From Sipunculus nudus (Eukaryota; Annelida; Sipuncula; Golfingiida; Sipunculidae): a stretch of 64,000 nucleotides of DNA. The stretch spans positions 48,489,676 through 48,553,675 of the forward strand of contig CM049311.1 of NCBI GenBank assembly GCA_026874595.1. The letters run 5' to 3'. The notes under the pieces were generated by a model, which was not told where the DNA came from, searched no databases, and worked only from the letters and a program-made list of their open reading frames with translations. Below, one piece after another: positions 59,001 through 61,639 of the stretch (positions are counted from its first letter, which is position 1; each line of letters begins with the position of its first letter). The position numbers were made by a program, and so were the translations under genes.

Positions 59001-61633
59001 TACCAGGGCTTGGATGGATTTTCATGAAACTCATCATTACTACTGACTAAAAGATTATCTCACTAGAGTTTGATTATGGGCAAAATCCATGGATATTTAA
59101 TAAGGTCAGAGATCACAAGGCTACTTTGTGGTGTCCCAGTGCAATTTGAAAGAAATAGGAATTTTGATAAAACTCAACAGAAATACTAATCAGTATAATA
59201 TCTTGCCTGTCTTCAATTTCCCACAAAATTGTGCATATTTAATGAGCTCAGAGTTCACAAGATATGTGACGGGTATGTTATGCACCATTTGTGGTGCTCT
59301 TGTATAAATTATTTTCCTCTTTTTTCAGTCCTGGCAGTGGCAGGTAGGGGCTGTGTCGATCTTTCTTGCGTGGATAGACCTGGTGCTATTTCTACAGAAG
59401 CTGCCTCGGTTTGGGATCTACGTCATCATGTTTACAGACATCTTGTCCACGTTCATCCAGTTCTTTCCAGTGTTCTTCCTCTTCATCCTGGCCTTTGCAT
59501 TCGCTTTCTATGTCCTGCTGGCAAACCAGGTACACACAGCAGGGAACAGCTTCACTGTTCACACATATATGTGAAAAATACGTGTATGCATTAACTTAGG
59601 TCACCCTGAGCATTTGATGAAATTATGTTTGAGTAATTAAATATTAACCAATAGACTTTTGACAACAATTCTGTCAAATTGAAATAATCACTTCTTACAA
59701 TTTTAATTAAAAAAAGCAATTGTATATATATGATGACTGGATCATTTAACTGTGGCTGAATTAATTCACAAAATCAGCAAATATAACAATAACTTTTACA
59801 TTTGTAAAAATCTAGTATCTTTAAAAAATGGCACATGTTAGACAATCAAGATGTTAACATTAATAGATGATTTTCGTAACTAACTTCAATTAATAATTTT
59901 CTCCTGTGGCCTCATTTGGGAAAGTAATTTGGTAAAACCGAGTTTTTCACCTTGGAGCTGTTGTGTATATCTTAATAATGGTAAATACAAATGTAGTTTC
60001 ACATGTGTAAGTAATTTTATTTTTTCACAGTATGAGTTCCGGAATTTCGGGTTGACCCTGGTCAAGACCTCTGTCATGATGATCGGAGAGTTTGAGTACA
60101 TGGATTTATTCCATTCCTTAGAAGATATCAGTGATCCTAACTCACCGGAAGCTCACCAGAAAAAAGTATATTATGACGTTCTGACGTACTTAATCTTCGT
60201 GGTCTTCCTGGTACTGATGTCAATCATCATCATGAACTTGCTCGTAAGTGTCCATCTATCTGTCGTTTTGATTAAATACAATGCTGCCACCTATATTTAC
60301 AGATACAACAAGGGTTTAAGATATTGTCATGTTGTTTAACATTTGCTTACAAAAAAGTGGCTCCATGTAATAAGGTGCTTTAAAGTAGATTTTTTGTTAT
60401 AATATTAAATAACATAAGTGAATTAATTTGAATTTCATAAATACATATATAATCTGTAAGACTATTAGTCCAGTATTTAAAATAATGTATATTTTAAGGA
60501 TCTAATATTGATTTTAAATGACTTTCAGTTTTTGAATTAAGGGTTTTTGCCAGGGGTGCAACCTTGACATATTAGACAGACACGCTTTTTCTCTGTTGAG
60601 TTTGATATCTGTGATGATGATGATGCTGATGATGATGAAGATGATGATGATAGTGATCATAATGATAATGACTGTGATGTTTATGATAGGTTGGTCTGGC
60701 TGTAGATGACATCAAGGCTGTACAAGAACAGGCTATGCTGAAGAGACTGGCCATGCAGGTACTGGAATGTCAAGAGGACAAATTATACTTCCATTTAAAT
60801 AAAACATTACTGTCCCTATTAGGCAGATAGAGGGAAAAATCACCTCCTCTGAAACTGCCCTTGCTAGCTGGGGTTGTGACCTCTTACCACTTTCTTGTTC
60901 CATATATTGTGATATATTTTCCATAAGAAAAACATTCTTCAGACTCTTCCAGTTGTTACCTCACAAGGTTTTCAAAATGATGCAAATTCCAGTGCACTGT
61001 ATTATATCATGGACTGTCAAACCACCTGTTTTACATATAATTAAATCACTTCTTAGTATGTAAAGTGATAAAGGAATAGTTAAGTAATTGGAAAGACACT
61101 GATGCTTAATAATTTGTGTACAGACCAAGAACAAGTATAGGAACTTCTGCATGAAATAAATGGTTTCTTTGTTTGTTTTATATGGTTACATGTCAGTGAT
61201 GTATGGCTCAAGAGGGTCTGAAAAATTACAGACATCTTAATAAGAAAACCAAAATTCACCTAAGTACATTTGATATGAACCCTTAGTTTGGAATACTGAG
61301 CACAAATAAGTCTACTTTGAACACTGAGCACAAAACAAGTCAACAGACCTACGTTGTTTTCTCTTCAGTGTAAATACTGCACAACTGATAATTTTTCACC
61401 TTTTTTTTTTGGTACTTGCATGGCCCTAATTAATTAATTTCTGTATTTGCCTACAGGTAGAGCTGGCATTGGATGTAGAGATGGTATTACCACAGTTCAT
61501 GCGAAGACGATTCATTGTTCGCAGTAAAACCATCACTCCAAACTTGTACACAAGAAGCTTCATATACAGATGTTCTGGGGACAATAGTATTCTGTCTCCC
61601 GCTGCCATCAGTAAAGCCTTGGACCCAGAGCTG
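6055..61633 (+). CDS. TRPA1: TRPA1-like ankyrin-repeat TRP cation channel, 23 exons, 3' end outside window
   Basis: Gene-level entry; coding exons are listed separately. Joined in phase they give 3393 coding bases, 1131 residues, with no internal stop. Order of parts: an acidic N-terminus (1-56); about 16-17 ankyrin repeats carrying TPLHLAA-type cores (about 57-650); a linker with the DYCITFNFEYL segment (about 700-715); six membrane helices (S1 about 795-812, S2 851-867, S3 884-900, S4 916-932, S5 950-975, S6 about 1028-1050); a pore loop with MMIGEFEY (994-1001); and the VGLAVDDI post-S6 segment. Vertebrate TRPA1 is about 1120 residues with the same order, so the missing part is the C-terminal coiled-coil tail. 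The family forms tetrameric plasma-membrane non-selective Ca2+/Na+ channels gated by irritants or temperature. Orthology to TRPA1 rather than another TRPA clade is likely but would need a tree. Confidence 0.92.
6223..8448. other. Intron 1, first part
   Basis: Intron 1 starts here with GTAAGG. It is AT-rich with no supported gene. A three-copy 50-bp direct repeat lies at 7711-7855 (listed separately). Short open frames in this stretch have no recognisable domain and no splice partners. Confidence 0.6.
7711..7855. repeat. Short tandem repeat, 3 copies of a 50-bp unit
   Basis: The block beginning AACCATGACTACAGACTTGC starts at 7711, 7761 and 7811. The first two copies are essentially identical and the third has a few substitutions. 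It is a young local duplication with no coding signal. Confidence 0.9.
8449..11051 (+). mobile_element. Pearl-like/HINE-like element, copy 1 (2.6 kb)
   Basis: The head AGCTCAGCTGACT plus its near-palindromic partner (8449-8478) is followed by a GTCC microsatellite (8497-8537). The core has two diverged units of about 700 bp, recognisable by 'ATCAAAACCACT' and 'TTATGGGCCCAAACATAATGCA' in each. The tail CAGCTGAGCGTC (11021-11032) is followed by a hairpin-like GACCCATAGGTC and CTTG. Head and tail share the inverted repeat GCTCAGCTG. T runs flank both sides. Copy 2 at 26066-28675 is nearly identical over its whole length. No protein is encoded. Confidence 0.85.
11052..14468. other. Intron 1, no gene seen
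   Basis: AT-rich intronic DNA without a supported gene, RNA gene or clear element end. A short AAT-rich run lies near 13938-13968. Small dispersed repeats may be present but I cannot delimit them. Confidence 0.5.
14469..14943. mobile_element. Small inverted-repeat element (MITE-like) rich in GTACCTGTACC
   Basis: GGGGCCAGGTAC at 14469-14480 is matched by its perfect reverse complement GTACCTGGCCCC at 14932-14943. Just inside both ends are many copies of the GTACCTGTACC type in both orientations, around an AT-rich centre (about 14610-14870). At about 475 bp with terminal inverted repeats and no coding capacity it fits a MITE or small foldback element. I could not see a clear target-site duplication. 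Confidence 0.65.
14944..16577. other. Intron 1, no gene seen
   Basis: AT-rich intronic DNA with no supported gene. It includes a short A run at about 15070 and a brief CA run near 16050. No element ends were recognised. Confidence 0.5.
16578..17790 (+). repeat. Dispersed repeat family B, copy 1
   Basis: Blocks here recur in the same order at 45546-46262 and partly at 22625-22845. The first is a head with 'ATATCTGATGT' and 'AAAAATAGGC'. The second is a middle block with 'CAGAAATCA'. The last is an end block with 'TTTTACAACATA' and a 'CTCAGTTGA' segment. A 13-base G run is at 16719-16731. The boundaries are approximate and no coding capacity is seen, so it is called only as an unclassified interspersed repeat. 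Confidence 0.55.
17969..19815 (+). mobile_element. Pearl-like/HINE-like element, copy 3 (shorter)
   Basis: It has the same head (AGCTCAGCTGACT at 17969, GTCC-rich stretch to about 18055) and tail (CAGCTGAGCGCC then the palindrome GACCCATGGGTC and CTTG at 19815) as the 8449 copy. The core shares the 'ATCAAAACCACTGATCTG' block but has one recognisable unit. It is followed by about 1 kb that differs from copies 1 and 2, including a 15-base C run at 18818-18832. It is a more diverged or rearranged member of the same subfamily. Confidence 0.78.
19984..20032 (+). repeat. tRNA-like SINE head (A and B boxes)
   Basis: TAGTGGTAGAGCAC (19984-19997) resembles a pol III A box, and GGTCTCGGTCTTAATCCC (20015-20032) resembles a B box at tRNA-like spacing. 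No closed cloverleaf with an acceptor stem can be drawn, so it is read as the head of a degenerate tRNA-derived SINE rather than a functional tRNA. The 3' limit of the SINE is not visible. Confidence 0.5.
22625..22845 (+). repeat. Dispersed repeat family B, partial copy
   Basis: 'AAAGGGGCCTATTC', 'ATATCTGATGTATA' and 'AAAGGTAGGTGAATAG' occur in the same order as in the copy at 45546-46262. The end block of the family is missing. Boundaries are approximate. Confidence 0.5.
24601..24628. repeat. CA microsatellite
   Basis: Uninterrupted (CA)14 directly after a TATATACATGTATATATA-like stretch, and about 50 bp upstream of a pearl-like element head. Confidence 0.95.
24681..24870 (+). mobile_element. 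Pearl-like element fragment (5' head only)
   Basis: It starts with AGCTCAGCTGACTGTAAGTC after a T run, then a decayed GTCC-like stretch and part of the roughly 335-bp core ('CTCCTTGGAAACC'). No tail with CAGCTGAGCGTC is found before the next head at 25346, so this is a truncated copy. Confidence 0.6.
24871..25345. other. Intron 1, no gene seen
   Basis: Unassigned intronic DNA between two element heads. Short open frames here show no domain and are considered chance. Confidence 0.45.
25909..25921. repeat. Poly-C run
   Basis: Thirteen C residues within a core repeat unit, at the place where other units have 'TACCCCCCAGAA'. It is an expansion of a short C run already present in the unit. Confidence 0.9.
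26066..28675 (+). mobile_element. Pearl-like/HINE-like element, copy 2 (2.6 kb), nested
   Basis: It is nearly identical to the 8449-11051 element along its whole length, including the head, GTCC microsatellite, two 700-bp core units and CAGCTGAGCGTCGTGACC tail. It sits inside a core unit of the composite element. The left flank ends 'CAATTTTT' and the right flank begins 'TTACAAATT', which rejoin to the expected 'CAATTTTTACAAATT' of that unit. This shows insertion at a T run with TT at the junction. Because it is nested it arrived after the host element. Confidence 0.88.
28680..29640 (+). repeat. Core repeat units of the composite element (about 3 units)
   Basis: Units carrying 'GAGACCTTTAA', 'ATCTGTTAACAGGGCACAAAT', 'CTGGACCTAGAATCTTCATTCTTG' and 'CAGACTGGTGG' landmarks follow each other with a period near 335 bp. 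They continue the array cut by the nested copy 2 and end where the next nested element begins at 29648. Confidence 0.8.
29648..31189 (+). mobile_element. HINE-like element of a second family, nested
   Basis: GCGAACCTGTG at 29649-29659 is matched by a perfect reverse complement CACAGGTTCGC at 31161-31171, just inside the ends. The left flank 'GTGTTTTT' and right flank 'TTATTAG' rejoin to 'GTGTTTTTATTAG', the sequence found uninterrupted at about 53692. The core has diverged repeats around 'TTCTCTGAAACC' and 'TTCAAATGGT', and one GGTGGCGCCACC palindrome near 30106. No protein is encoded. Architecture and TT junction match the pearl-like family, but the sequence is different. Confidence 0.78.
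31399..32036. other. Intron 1, no gene seen
   Basis: Intronic DNA with a 93-codon open frame at 31633-31914 that has no recognisable domain and no matching splice sites. It is regarded as chance. Confidence 0.45.
32037..32084. repeat. AT microsatellite
   Basis: About 24 AT repeats immediately left of the foldback element. A shorter TATATAT block lies just right of the element at 33461-33468, so the element probably inserted into an AT repeat. Confidence 0.95.
32082..33463. mobile_element. Foldback element with long inverted repeats
   Basis: The left arm (about 32082-32392) and right arm (about 33080-33463) are inverted copies. The outer ends read TATGTCCAGGCCCA and, reverse-complemented, TATGTCAAGGCCCA. 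Each arm is built from short sub-repeats with CTGGGCTGGCCCAG-like and GATCTGGGC motifs. The centre, about 690 bp, is AT-rich and non-coding. Flanking AT repeats suggest insertion at TA. The 97-codon frame at 32989-33282 with a repeated RPSLKPV peptide is a by-product of the arm sub-repeats. Confidence 0.8.
33464..34522. other. Intron 1, last part
   Basis: AT-rich DNA leading to the exon 2 acceptor (TTTAATTACAG at 34522). No gene or element ends recognised. Confidence 0.55.
34523..34691 (+). CDS. TRPA1: TRPA1-like exon 2 (residues 57-113)
   Basis: It begins AARNGDVEGMTMLLEGL, the second half of a first ankyrin-like repeat, and continues with LSALHYAARFNHFPVVKLL, a typical ankyrin repeat. The acceptor is TTACAG and the donor GCAG/GTATGC, ending in phase 1 so that the last G joins AT of exon 3 to make Asp113. 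The ankyrin core is a clear family signature. Confidence 0.92.
34692..35693. other. Intron 2
   Basis: 1002 bp, GT...AG, AT-rich, phase 1. No gene or element recognised. Confidence 0.7.
35694..35794 (+). CDS. TRPA1: TRPA1-like exon 3 (residues 113-146)
   Basis: VNDKDEDGATPLHFAARYKR is a textbook ankyrin core. It is followed by a basic, Ser/His-rich loop (RLKHSHSEGTFS) that lengthens this repeat. The acceptor is TTTATAG and the donor TCA/GTAAGT, phase 0. TRPA1 proteins are known for an interrupted repeat at this position, which this loop would be. Confidence 0.92.
35795..36145. other. Intron 3
   Basis: 351 bp, phase 0. The acceptor region is a short TG run (GTGTGTGTGTGTTTGTTTGTAG). Nothing else is seen. 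Confidence 0.7.
36146..36334 (+). CDS. TRPA1: TRPA1-like exon 4 (residues 147-209)
   Basis: It starts DGIPLPLEDEINPDESVILY, completing the loop-interrupted repeat, then LVKNGAHINSKDIYGCTPLH and FAAMRGNEVATRELL, an ankyrin repeat with the conserved TPLHFAA core. The donor is GAG/GTAAGA. The length, 189, is a multiple of three with phase 0 at both ends. Confidence 0.93.
36335..37117. other. Intron 4
   Basis: 783 bp, phase 0. Near 36909 it holds 'ACAGTGAAACCTTGCCTGAC', similar to the start of the 36-bp unit at 61.6 kb, suggesting a small dispersed repeat. No gene. Confidence 0.6.
37118..37336 (+). CDS. TRPA1: TRPA1-like exon 5 (residues 210-282)
   Basis: It carries two ankyrin cores, MTPLHLAATHNEVEICYMLL and ATPLHYACMEGNLQVTKMLF, then DAAQQMDHWVTVKE. 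The acceptor TTTCCAG and donor GAG/GTAATG give 73 codons in phase 0. Open throughout and in register with its neighbours. Confidence 0.93.
37337..37813. other. Intron 5
   Basis: 477 bp, phase 0, with no recognised feature. Confidence 0.7.
37814..37907 (+). CDS. TRPA1: TRPA1-like exon 6 (residues 283-314)
   Basis: DSTALHLAVENGNFEVAKLC is an ankyrin repeat. The acceptor is CTTCAG and the donor AAG/GTAATC at 37908, leaving phase 1; the split Gly codon is completed in exon 7 to give EKGANVN. Confidence 0.92.
37908..38945. other. Intron 6
   Basis: 1038 bp, phase 1. The block 38165-38640 has a more mixed base composition than the rest and may be an interspersed repeat, but no ends or coding signal were recognised. 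Confidence 0.55.
38946..39141 (+). CDS. TRPA1: TRPA1-like exon 7 (residues 314-379)
   Basis: Two ankyrin repeats: TMPLHLAAVSGNKDIVKLLL and STALHRAAAFNHSDVVSYLI, each preceded by the usual N(G)A-x-x-D/N turn (GANVN, GARIDA). The acceptor is TTTTAG and the donor CA/GTGAGT, ending in phase 2; CA joins A of exon 8 to give Gln379. Confidence 0.93.
39142..40058. other. Intron 7
   Basis: 917 bp, phase 2. The second half is the minisatellite at 39702-40045, which runs almost to the acceptor. No gene. Confidence 0.75.
39702..40045. repeat. AT-rich minisatellite, about 8 units of about 43 bp
   Basis: Variants of 'CAAGAATTTGTAATTGGAGA' followed by 'TTATAATAATAATGTATT' recur about every 43 bp. The array ends only about 13 bp before the exon 8 acceptor (TTTACTACAG), so the branch-point region of intron 7 lies within or next to the repeats. 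Confidence 0.88.
40059..40242 (+). CDS. TRPA1: TRPA1-like exon 8 (residues 379-440)
   Basis: GASIERTDKDNFTPLLIAAC completes one ankyrin repeat boundary, followed by the repeat KTALFWTAEEDKLDALM, which is degenerate. The acceptor is CTACAG. The donor ATG/GTTGGT is weak, but phase 0 and continuity with LLNQPESSALLDATDRYENT of exon 9 support it. Confidence 0.88.
40243..41079. other. Intron 8
   Basis: 837 bp, phase 0, no recognised feature. Confidence 0.65.
41080..41187 (+). CDS. TRPA1: TRPA1-like exon 9 (residues 441-476)
   Basis: ELLNQPESSALLDATDRYEN then TPLHIAAEKGYVGICR, an ankyrin repeat whose second helix continues as ALLNAKADIDA in exon 10. The acceptor is TTGCAG and the donor AGG/GTGGGT; 36 codons, phase 0. 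Confidence 0.92.
41188..41730. other. Intron 9
   Basis: 543 bp, phase 0, no recognised feature. Confidence 0.7.
41731..41819 (+). CDS. TRPA1: TRPA1-like exon 10 (residues 477-506)
   Basis: ALLNAKADIDAKNEEEQTPL followed by HLAAKHGKT, spanning the junction of two ankyrin repeats. The acceptor is GAGGCAG and the donor AA/GTGAGC, phase 2; AA joins T of exon 11 to make Asn506. Confidence 0.92.
41820..42588. other. Intron 10
   Basis: 769 bp, phase 2, no recognised feature. Confidence 0.65.
42589..42735 (+). CDS. TRPA1: TRPA1-like exon 11 (residues 506-555)
   Basis: VVREFVSRFKMVINDEDEDS then NTPLHLAALAGHNKVLSVLI and DAGADIEA, a near-consensus ankyrin repeat. The acceptor is TTGTTAG and the donor AG/GTGAGT, phase 2, with Arg555 completed by exon 12. 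Confidence 0.93.
42736..43108. other. Intron 11
   Basis: 373 bp, phase 2, no recognised feature. Confidence 0.7.
43109..43220 (+). CDS. TRPA1: TRPA1-like exon 12 (residues 555-592)
   Basis: NCNLWTALDCAAAKGWMKCC then RTLLESDAPVDPMDKTK, an ankyrin repeat unusually rich in cysteine (four Cys in the exon). The acceptor is ATTACAG and the donor AAG/GTAACA, phase 0. Confidence 0.92.
43221..43697. other. Intron 12
   Basis: 477 bp, phase 0, no recognised feature. Confidence 0.7.
43698..43834 (+). CDS. TRPA1: TRPA1-like exon 13 (residues 593-638)
   Basis: TTPLHLAATRGHADVVDLLL followed by NWDASATQTDTNGHNCLDMA, the penultimate and last ankyrin repeats. The acceptor is TTTCAG and the donor AA/GTAAGG, phase 2, giving Lys638 with exon 14. 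Confidence 0.93.
43835..46540. other. Intron 13
   Basis: 2706 bp, phase 2. It contains dispersed repeat B at 45546-46262. Open frames at 44222-44497 and 44722-45009 have no recognisable domain or splice partners and are not called. Confidence 0.6.
45546..46262 (+). repeat. Dispersed repeat family B, copy 3
   Basis: It opens with 'CTAAAGGGGCC', 'GATATCTGATGT' and 'AAAAATAGGC'. It continues with 'CAGAAATCACATAATT' and 'GGTAGGTGAATAG', and closes with 'TTTTACAACATATCAGC' and 'CTCAGTTGACAGCT'. The same order is seen at 16578-17790. About 717 bp, non-coding, class unknown. Confidence 0.58.
46541..46662 (+). CDS. TRPA1: TRPA1-like exon 14 (residues 638-679)
   Basis: DVATAIINCEYWEEALKNET closes the last ankyrin helix, and LHSGLKVTPMRKLIRRMP starts the linker to the membrane domain. 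The acceptor is TTTGACAG and the donor AG/GTAAAT, phase 1. In vertebrate TRPA1 this linker carries the main electrophile-reactive cysteines. Confidence 0.9.
46718..47208. mobile_element. Candidate HINE-like element, third head type
   Basis: The start is hairpin-like: TGTCCCGTGCTCCGCG folds with GCGGGGGACA (46719-46745). A CTGTCTTTCTGTCC stretch takes the place of the GTCC microsatellite, and 'GGATTTCATTCAAATTTGGG' follows. A 'GCGGGGGACATT' block recurs near 47101. A CTAG at 47205-47208 could be the end. Both limits are uncertain. Confidence 0.42.
47219..47460. mobile_element. Partial element related to 58912-59302
   Basis: 'GGCTACTTTGTGGTGTCCC', 'TTTTCATGAAACTCA', 'GCATATTTATGAGGTTCA' and a 'GTGCTCTTGTAT' end match the second half of the element at 58912-59302. 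The head is missing, so this is a truncated copy. Confidence 0.55.
47764..47919 (+). CDS. TRPA1: TRPA1-like exon 15 (residues 679-731), linker
   Basis: DVAEKVFNRCTISNGKNQDA then ADYCITFNFEYLDDMYANWK, the pre-S1 linker. The DYxIxxNFxYL pattern is the best TRPA1 signature outside the pore. The exon ends with a Ser/Asp-rich stretch (DGDSLSDSRSST). The acceptor is TTCTAACAG and the donor CAG/GTAAAA, phase 1. Confidence 0.92.
47920..48825. other. Intron 15
   Basis: 906 bp, phase 1, AT-rich with an AATAAT run near 48055-48095 and a short local direct repeat (TTGTCCAAGATTTGTT twice near 48775-48812). No gene. Confidence 0.65.
48826..48923 (+). CDS. TRPA1: TRPA1-like exon 16 (residues 731-763)
   Basis: GSVYDEDNQLMPDALPYTND followed by TTILKKNHPLMIM, leading into the pre-S1 helix. 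The acceptor is TTTTCAG and the donor ATG/GTGAGG, phase 0. NHPL and the LLAHPLVTMLLYHKW of the next exon fit the pre-S1 region of TRPA channels. Confidence 0.92.
48924..49741. other. Intron 16
   Basis: 818 bp, phase 0. It contains a tRNA-derived SINE-like element from about 49220; nothing else is recognised. Confidence 0.65.
49220..49500 (+). repeat. tRNA-derived SINE-like element
   Basis: GTGGCTCAAGAGTAGAGC (about 49224-49241) resembles an A box, and GAGATCGAATCTC (49268-49280) is a good B box. The downstream body contains 'CAGGGTGTGCATTATGCACG' and no coding signal. The 3' end is uncertain. It does not close into a full tRNA, so a SINE is more likely than a tRNA gene. Confidence 0.58.
49742..49914 (+). 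CDS. TRPA1: TRPA1-like exon 17 (residues 764-821), S1 helix
   Basis: VQTNQEDLLAHPLVTMLLYH and KWKSFGRY form the pre-S1 segment; TNLFVYCIFTAFLTMYLM is the S1 membrane helix (about 795-812), followed by TTTPPYMY. The acceptor is TTTCAG/GTACAA and the donor TA/GTAAGT at 49915, phase 2, joining C of exon 18 as Tyr821. The last 83 bases of this exon and its donor are the founder-like first unit of the intronic 100-bp array. Confidence 0.93.
49832..50659 (+). repeat. Exon-derived minisatellite, block 1 (period about 100 bp)
   Basis: Unit: the S1-coding end of exon 17, its 5' splice site (TACTAGTAAGTAGGGACCAG) and about 17 intronic bases. The exon copy begins at 49832. Intronic copies begin near 49932, 50036, 50136, 50237, 50337, 50437, 50536 and 50636, the last cut by the element at 50665. 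Copies keep an S1-like reading (NLFVYCIFTAFLTM) up to in-frame TAG and TAA at the donor. Some have small indels ('GTGAAGACTGATAAC', 'CACAAATTAAACATG'). Confidence 0.95.
50900..53730 (+). repeat. Core array of about 335-bp units with a 1006-bp higher-order repeat
   Basis: Landmarks 'CTGCAGACTGGTGGCGCCAC' and 'GAGACCTTTAA' recur about every 335 bp. The three-unit block starting near 50900 is repeated almost exactly 1006 bp downstream: for example, the unit variant with 'TTTGATTTTTTA' is at about 51365 and 52371. Later units (from about 52890) are more diverged, with 'AATAATGGAAAATTTGATAC' variants. Confidence 0.85.
53732..54902 (+). mobile_element. HINE-like element of a fourth family, nested
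   Basis: The head GTATCCGCCAAAAC folds with TTTTGCGGATAC (53732-53761). A near-match of the head in inverse orientation, GATTTTGGCAGATAC, lies subterminally at 54856-54870. The end is CTAG (54899-54902) followed by TTTT. The core holds diverged repeats of about 240 bp around 'GGAACCGTTTGACCGAT' and three GGTGGCGCCACC palindromes (about 54187, 54328, 54477). It interrupts the tail region of the host element, whose flanks rejoin to the sequence seen near 31225. Confidence 0.75.
55087..56043 (+). repeat. Exon-derived minisatellite, block 2
   Basis: It resumes with the remainder of the split unit, then copies begin near 55157, 55257, 55357, 55457, 55557, 55661, 55761, 55861 and 55961. The order of variants at about 55557-55860 repeats the order at 49932-50235 ('CACAAATTAAACATG', then 'GTGAAGACTG', then 'GTGAAGGCTG'). 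Most units keep TACTAGTAAGTAGGG; the one near 55440 reads TACTAGAAAGT, and the last reads TACTAATTA, losing the GT. Confidence 0.95.
56468..56606 (+). CDS. TRPA1: TRPA1-like exon 18 (residues 821-867), S1-S2 loop and S2
   Basis: NDTVTMNSSLSFCENVRNLE is the extracellular S1-S2 loop, with NSS and NDT as possible N-glycosylation sites. IAKYVIMALAGINILRE is the S2 helix. The acceptor is ATTGCAG and the donor GAG/GTAATG, phase 0. The exon joins exon 17 across the 6.5-kb intron in the correct phase. Confidence 0.92.
56607..57657. other. Intron 18
   Basis: 1051 bp, phase 0. It contains an element-like block from about 56766 and an AT-rich 3' half. No gene. Confidence 0.6.
56766..57305. mobile_element. 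Candidate element with hairpin head, unclassified
   Basis: CCCCAA at 56772 pairs with TTGGGG at 56788 as a small hairpin after 'TTGTA', and a GGTGGCACCACC palindrome variant is near 57088. Both are features of the other elements in the window. No subterminal inverted repeat or certain 3' end was identified, so this is tentative. Confidence 0.35.
57658..57789 (+). CDS. TRPA1: TRPA1-like exon 19 (residues 868-911), S3
   Basis: LFQMYNSKLNYLGWENLIEW leads into the S3 helix VTYITALLLVIDL. DLSQCQEDTGIRQ is the short S3-S4 loop. The acceptor is TTTACAG and the donor CAG/GTCAGG, phase 0. Position and spacing match the FQM...LEW segment of TRPA1. Confidence 0.92.
57790..59328. other. Intron 19
   Basis: 1539 bp, phase 0. 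It contains the element at 58912-59302 and, near 58605-58650, a 'TTTAATAATAACATATCAT' block similar to dispersed repeat B. No gene. Confidence 0.6.
58912..59302. mobile_element. Small HINE-like element just upstream of exon 20
   Basis: The head ATACGCCAGTCTATAATGAG is followed by GTCCGTCC (58977-58984 region), 'GGATTTTCATGAAACTCATC', and the end block 'TGCACCATTTGTGGTGC' (hairpin-like) with TCTTGT at about 59302. The second half matches 47219-47460. The end is about 26 bp from the exon 20 acceptor. Confidence 0.6.
59329..59529 (+). CDS. TRPA1: TRPA1-like exon 20 (residues 912-978), S4, S4-S5 linker, S5
   Basis: SWQWQVGAVSIFLAWIDLVL covers S4, then FLQKLPRFGIYVIMFTDILS is the S4-S5 linker, and FFPVFFLFILAFAFAFYVLL is S5. 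The FLQKLPRFGIYVIM segment matches the LLYLQRFxxxGIF-type region of TRPA channels. The acceptor is a strong pyrimidine tract ending TTTTTTCAG; the donor is CAG/GTACAC, phase 0. Confidence 0.94.
59530..60030. other. Intron 20
   Basis: 501 bp, phase 0, AT-rich, no recognised feature. Confidence 0.7.
60031..60243 (+). CDS. TRPA1: TRPA1-like exon 21 (residues 979-1049), pore and S6
   Basis: YEFRNFGLTLVKTSVMMIGE then FEYMDLF form the pore helix and selectivity filter; G997 and E998 occupy the GD/GE filter position of TRPA1. The turret (HSLEDISDPNSPEAHQ) is acidic. VLTYLIFVVFLVLMSIIIMN is S6. The acceptor is TTTTTTCACAG and the donor CTC/GTAAGT, phase 0. Confidence 0.95.
60244..60689. other. Intron 21
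   Basis: 446 bp, phase 0, ending in a GAT-rich stretch rather than a pyrimidine tract. Confidence 0.75.
60612..60651. repeat. GAT trinucleotide repeat
   Basis: GATGATGATGATGCTGATGA and similar, continuing as an imperfect GAT-rich tract to the exon 22 acceptor 38 bp later. The antisense His-rich frame here is a product of the repeat. Confidence 0.92.
60690..60758 (+). CDS. TRPA1: TRPA1-like exon 22 (residues 1050-1072), post-S6 helix
   Basis: VGLAVDDIKAVQEQAMLKRL AMQ follows MNLL of exon 21 to give MNLLVGLAVDDI, the conserved S6 end and TRP-like helix. The acceptor TTATGATAG lacks a pyrimidine tract, but homology fixes it. The donor is CAG/GTACTG, phase 0. Confidence 0.93.
60759..61456. other. 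Intron 22
   Basis: 698 bp, phase 0, with no recognised feature. Confidence 0.7.
61457..61633 (+). CDS. TRPA1: TRPA1-like exon 23 (residues 1073-1131), start of C-terminal tail
   Basis: VELALDVEMVLPQFMRRRFI is the amphipathic continuation after S6 (vertebrate TRPA1 has AMQVELHTxLE here). VRSKTITPNLYTRSF and SPAAISKALDPEL follow. The acceptor is CCTACAG and the donor CTG/GTAGGT, phase 0. If the intron were retained the frame would stop at 61667. The rest of the tail, including the expected coiled coil, lies downstream of the window. Confidence 0.9.
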
Positions 61634-61639
61634 GTAGGT

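Noticed and set aside
60572-60754. Antisense His-rich frame
   Set aside because: It is the complement of the GAT repeat next to exon 22.
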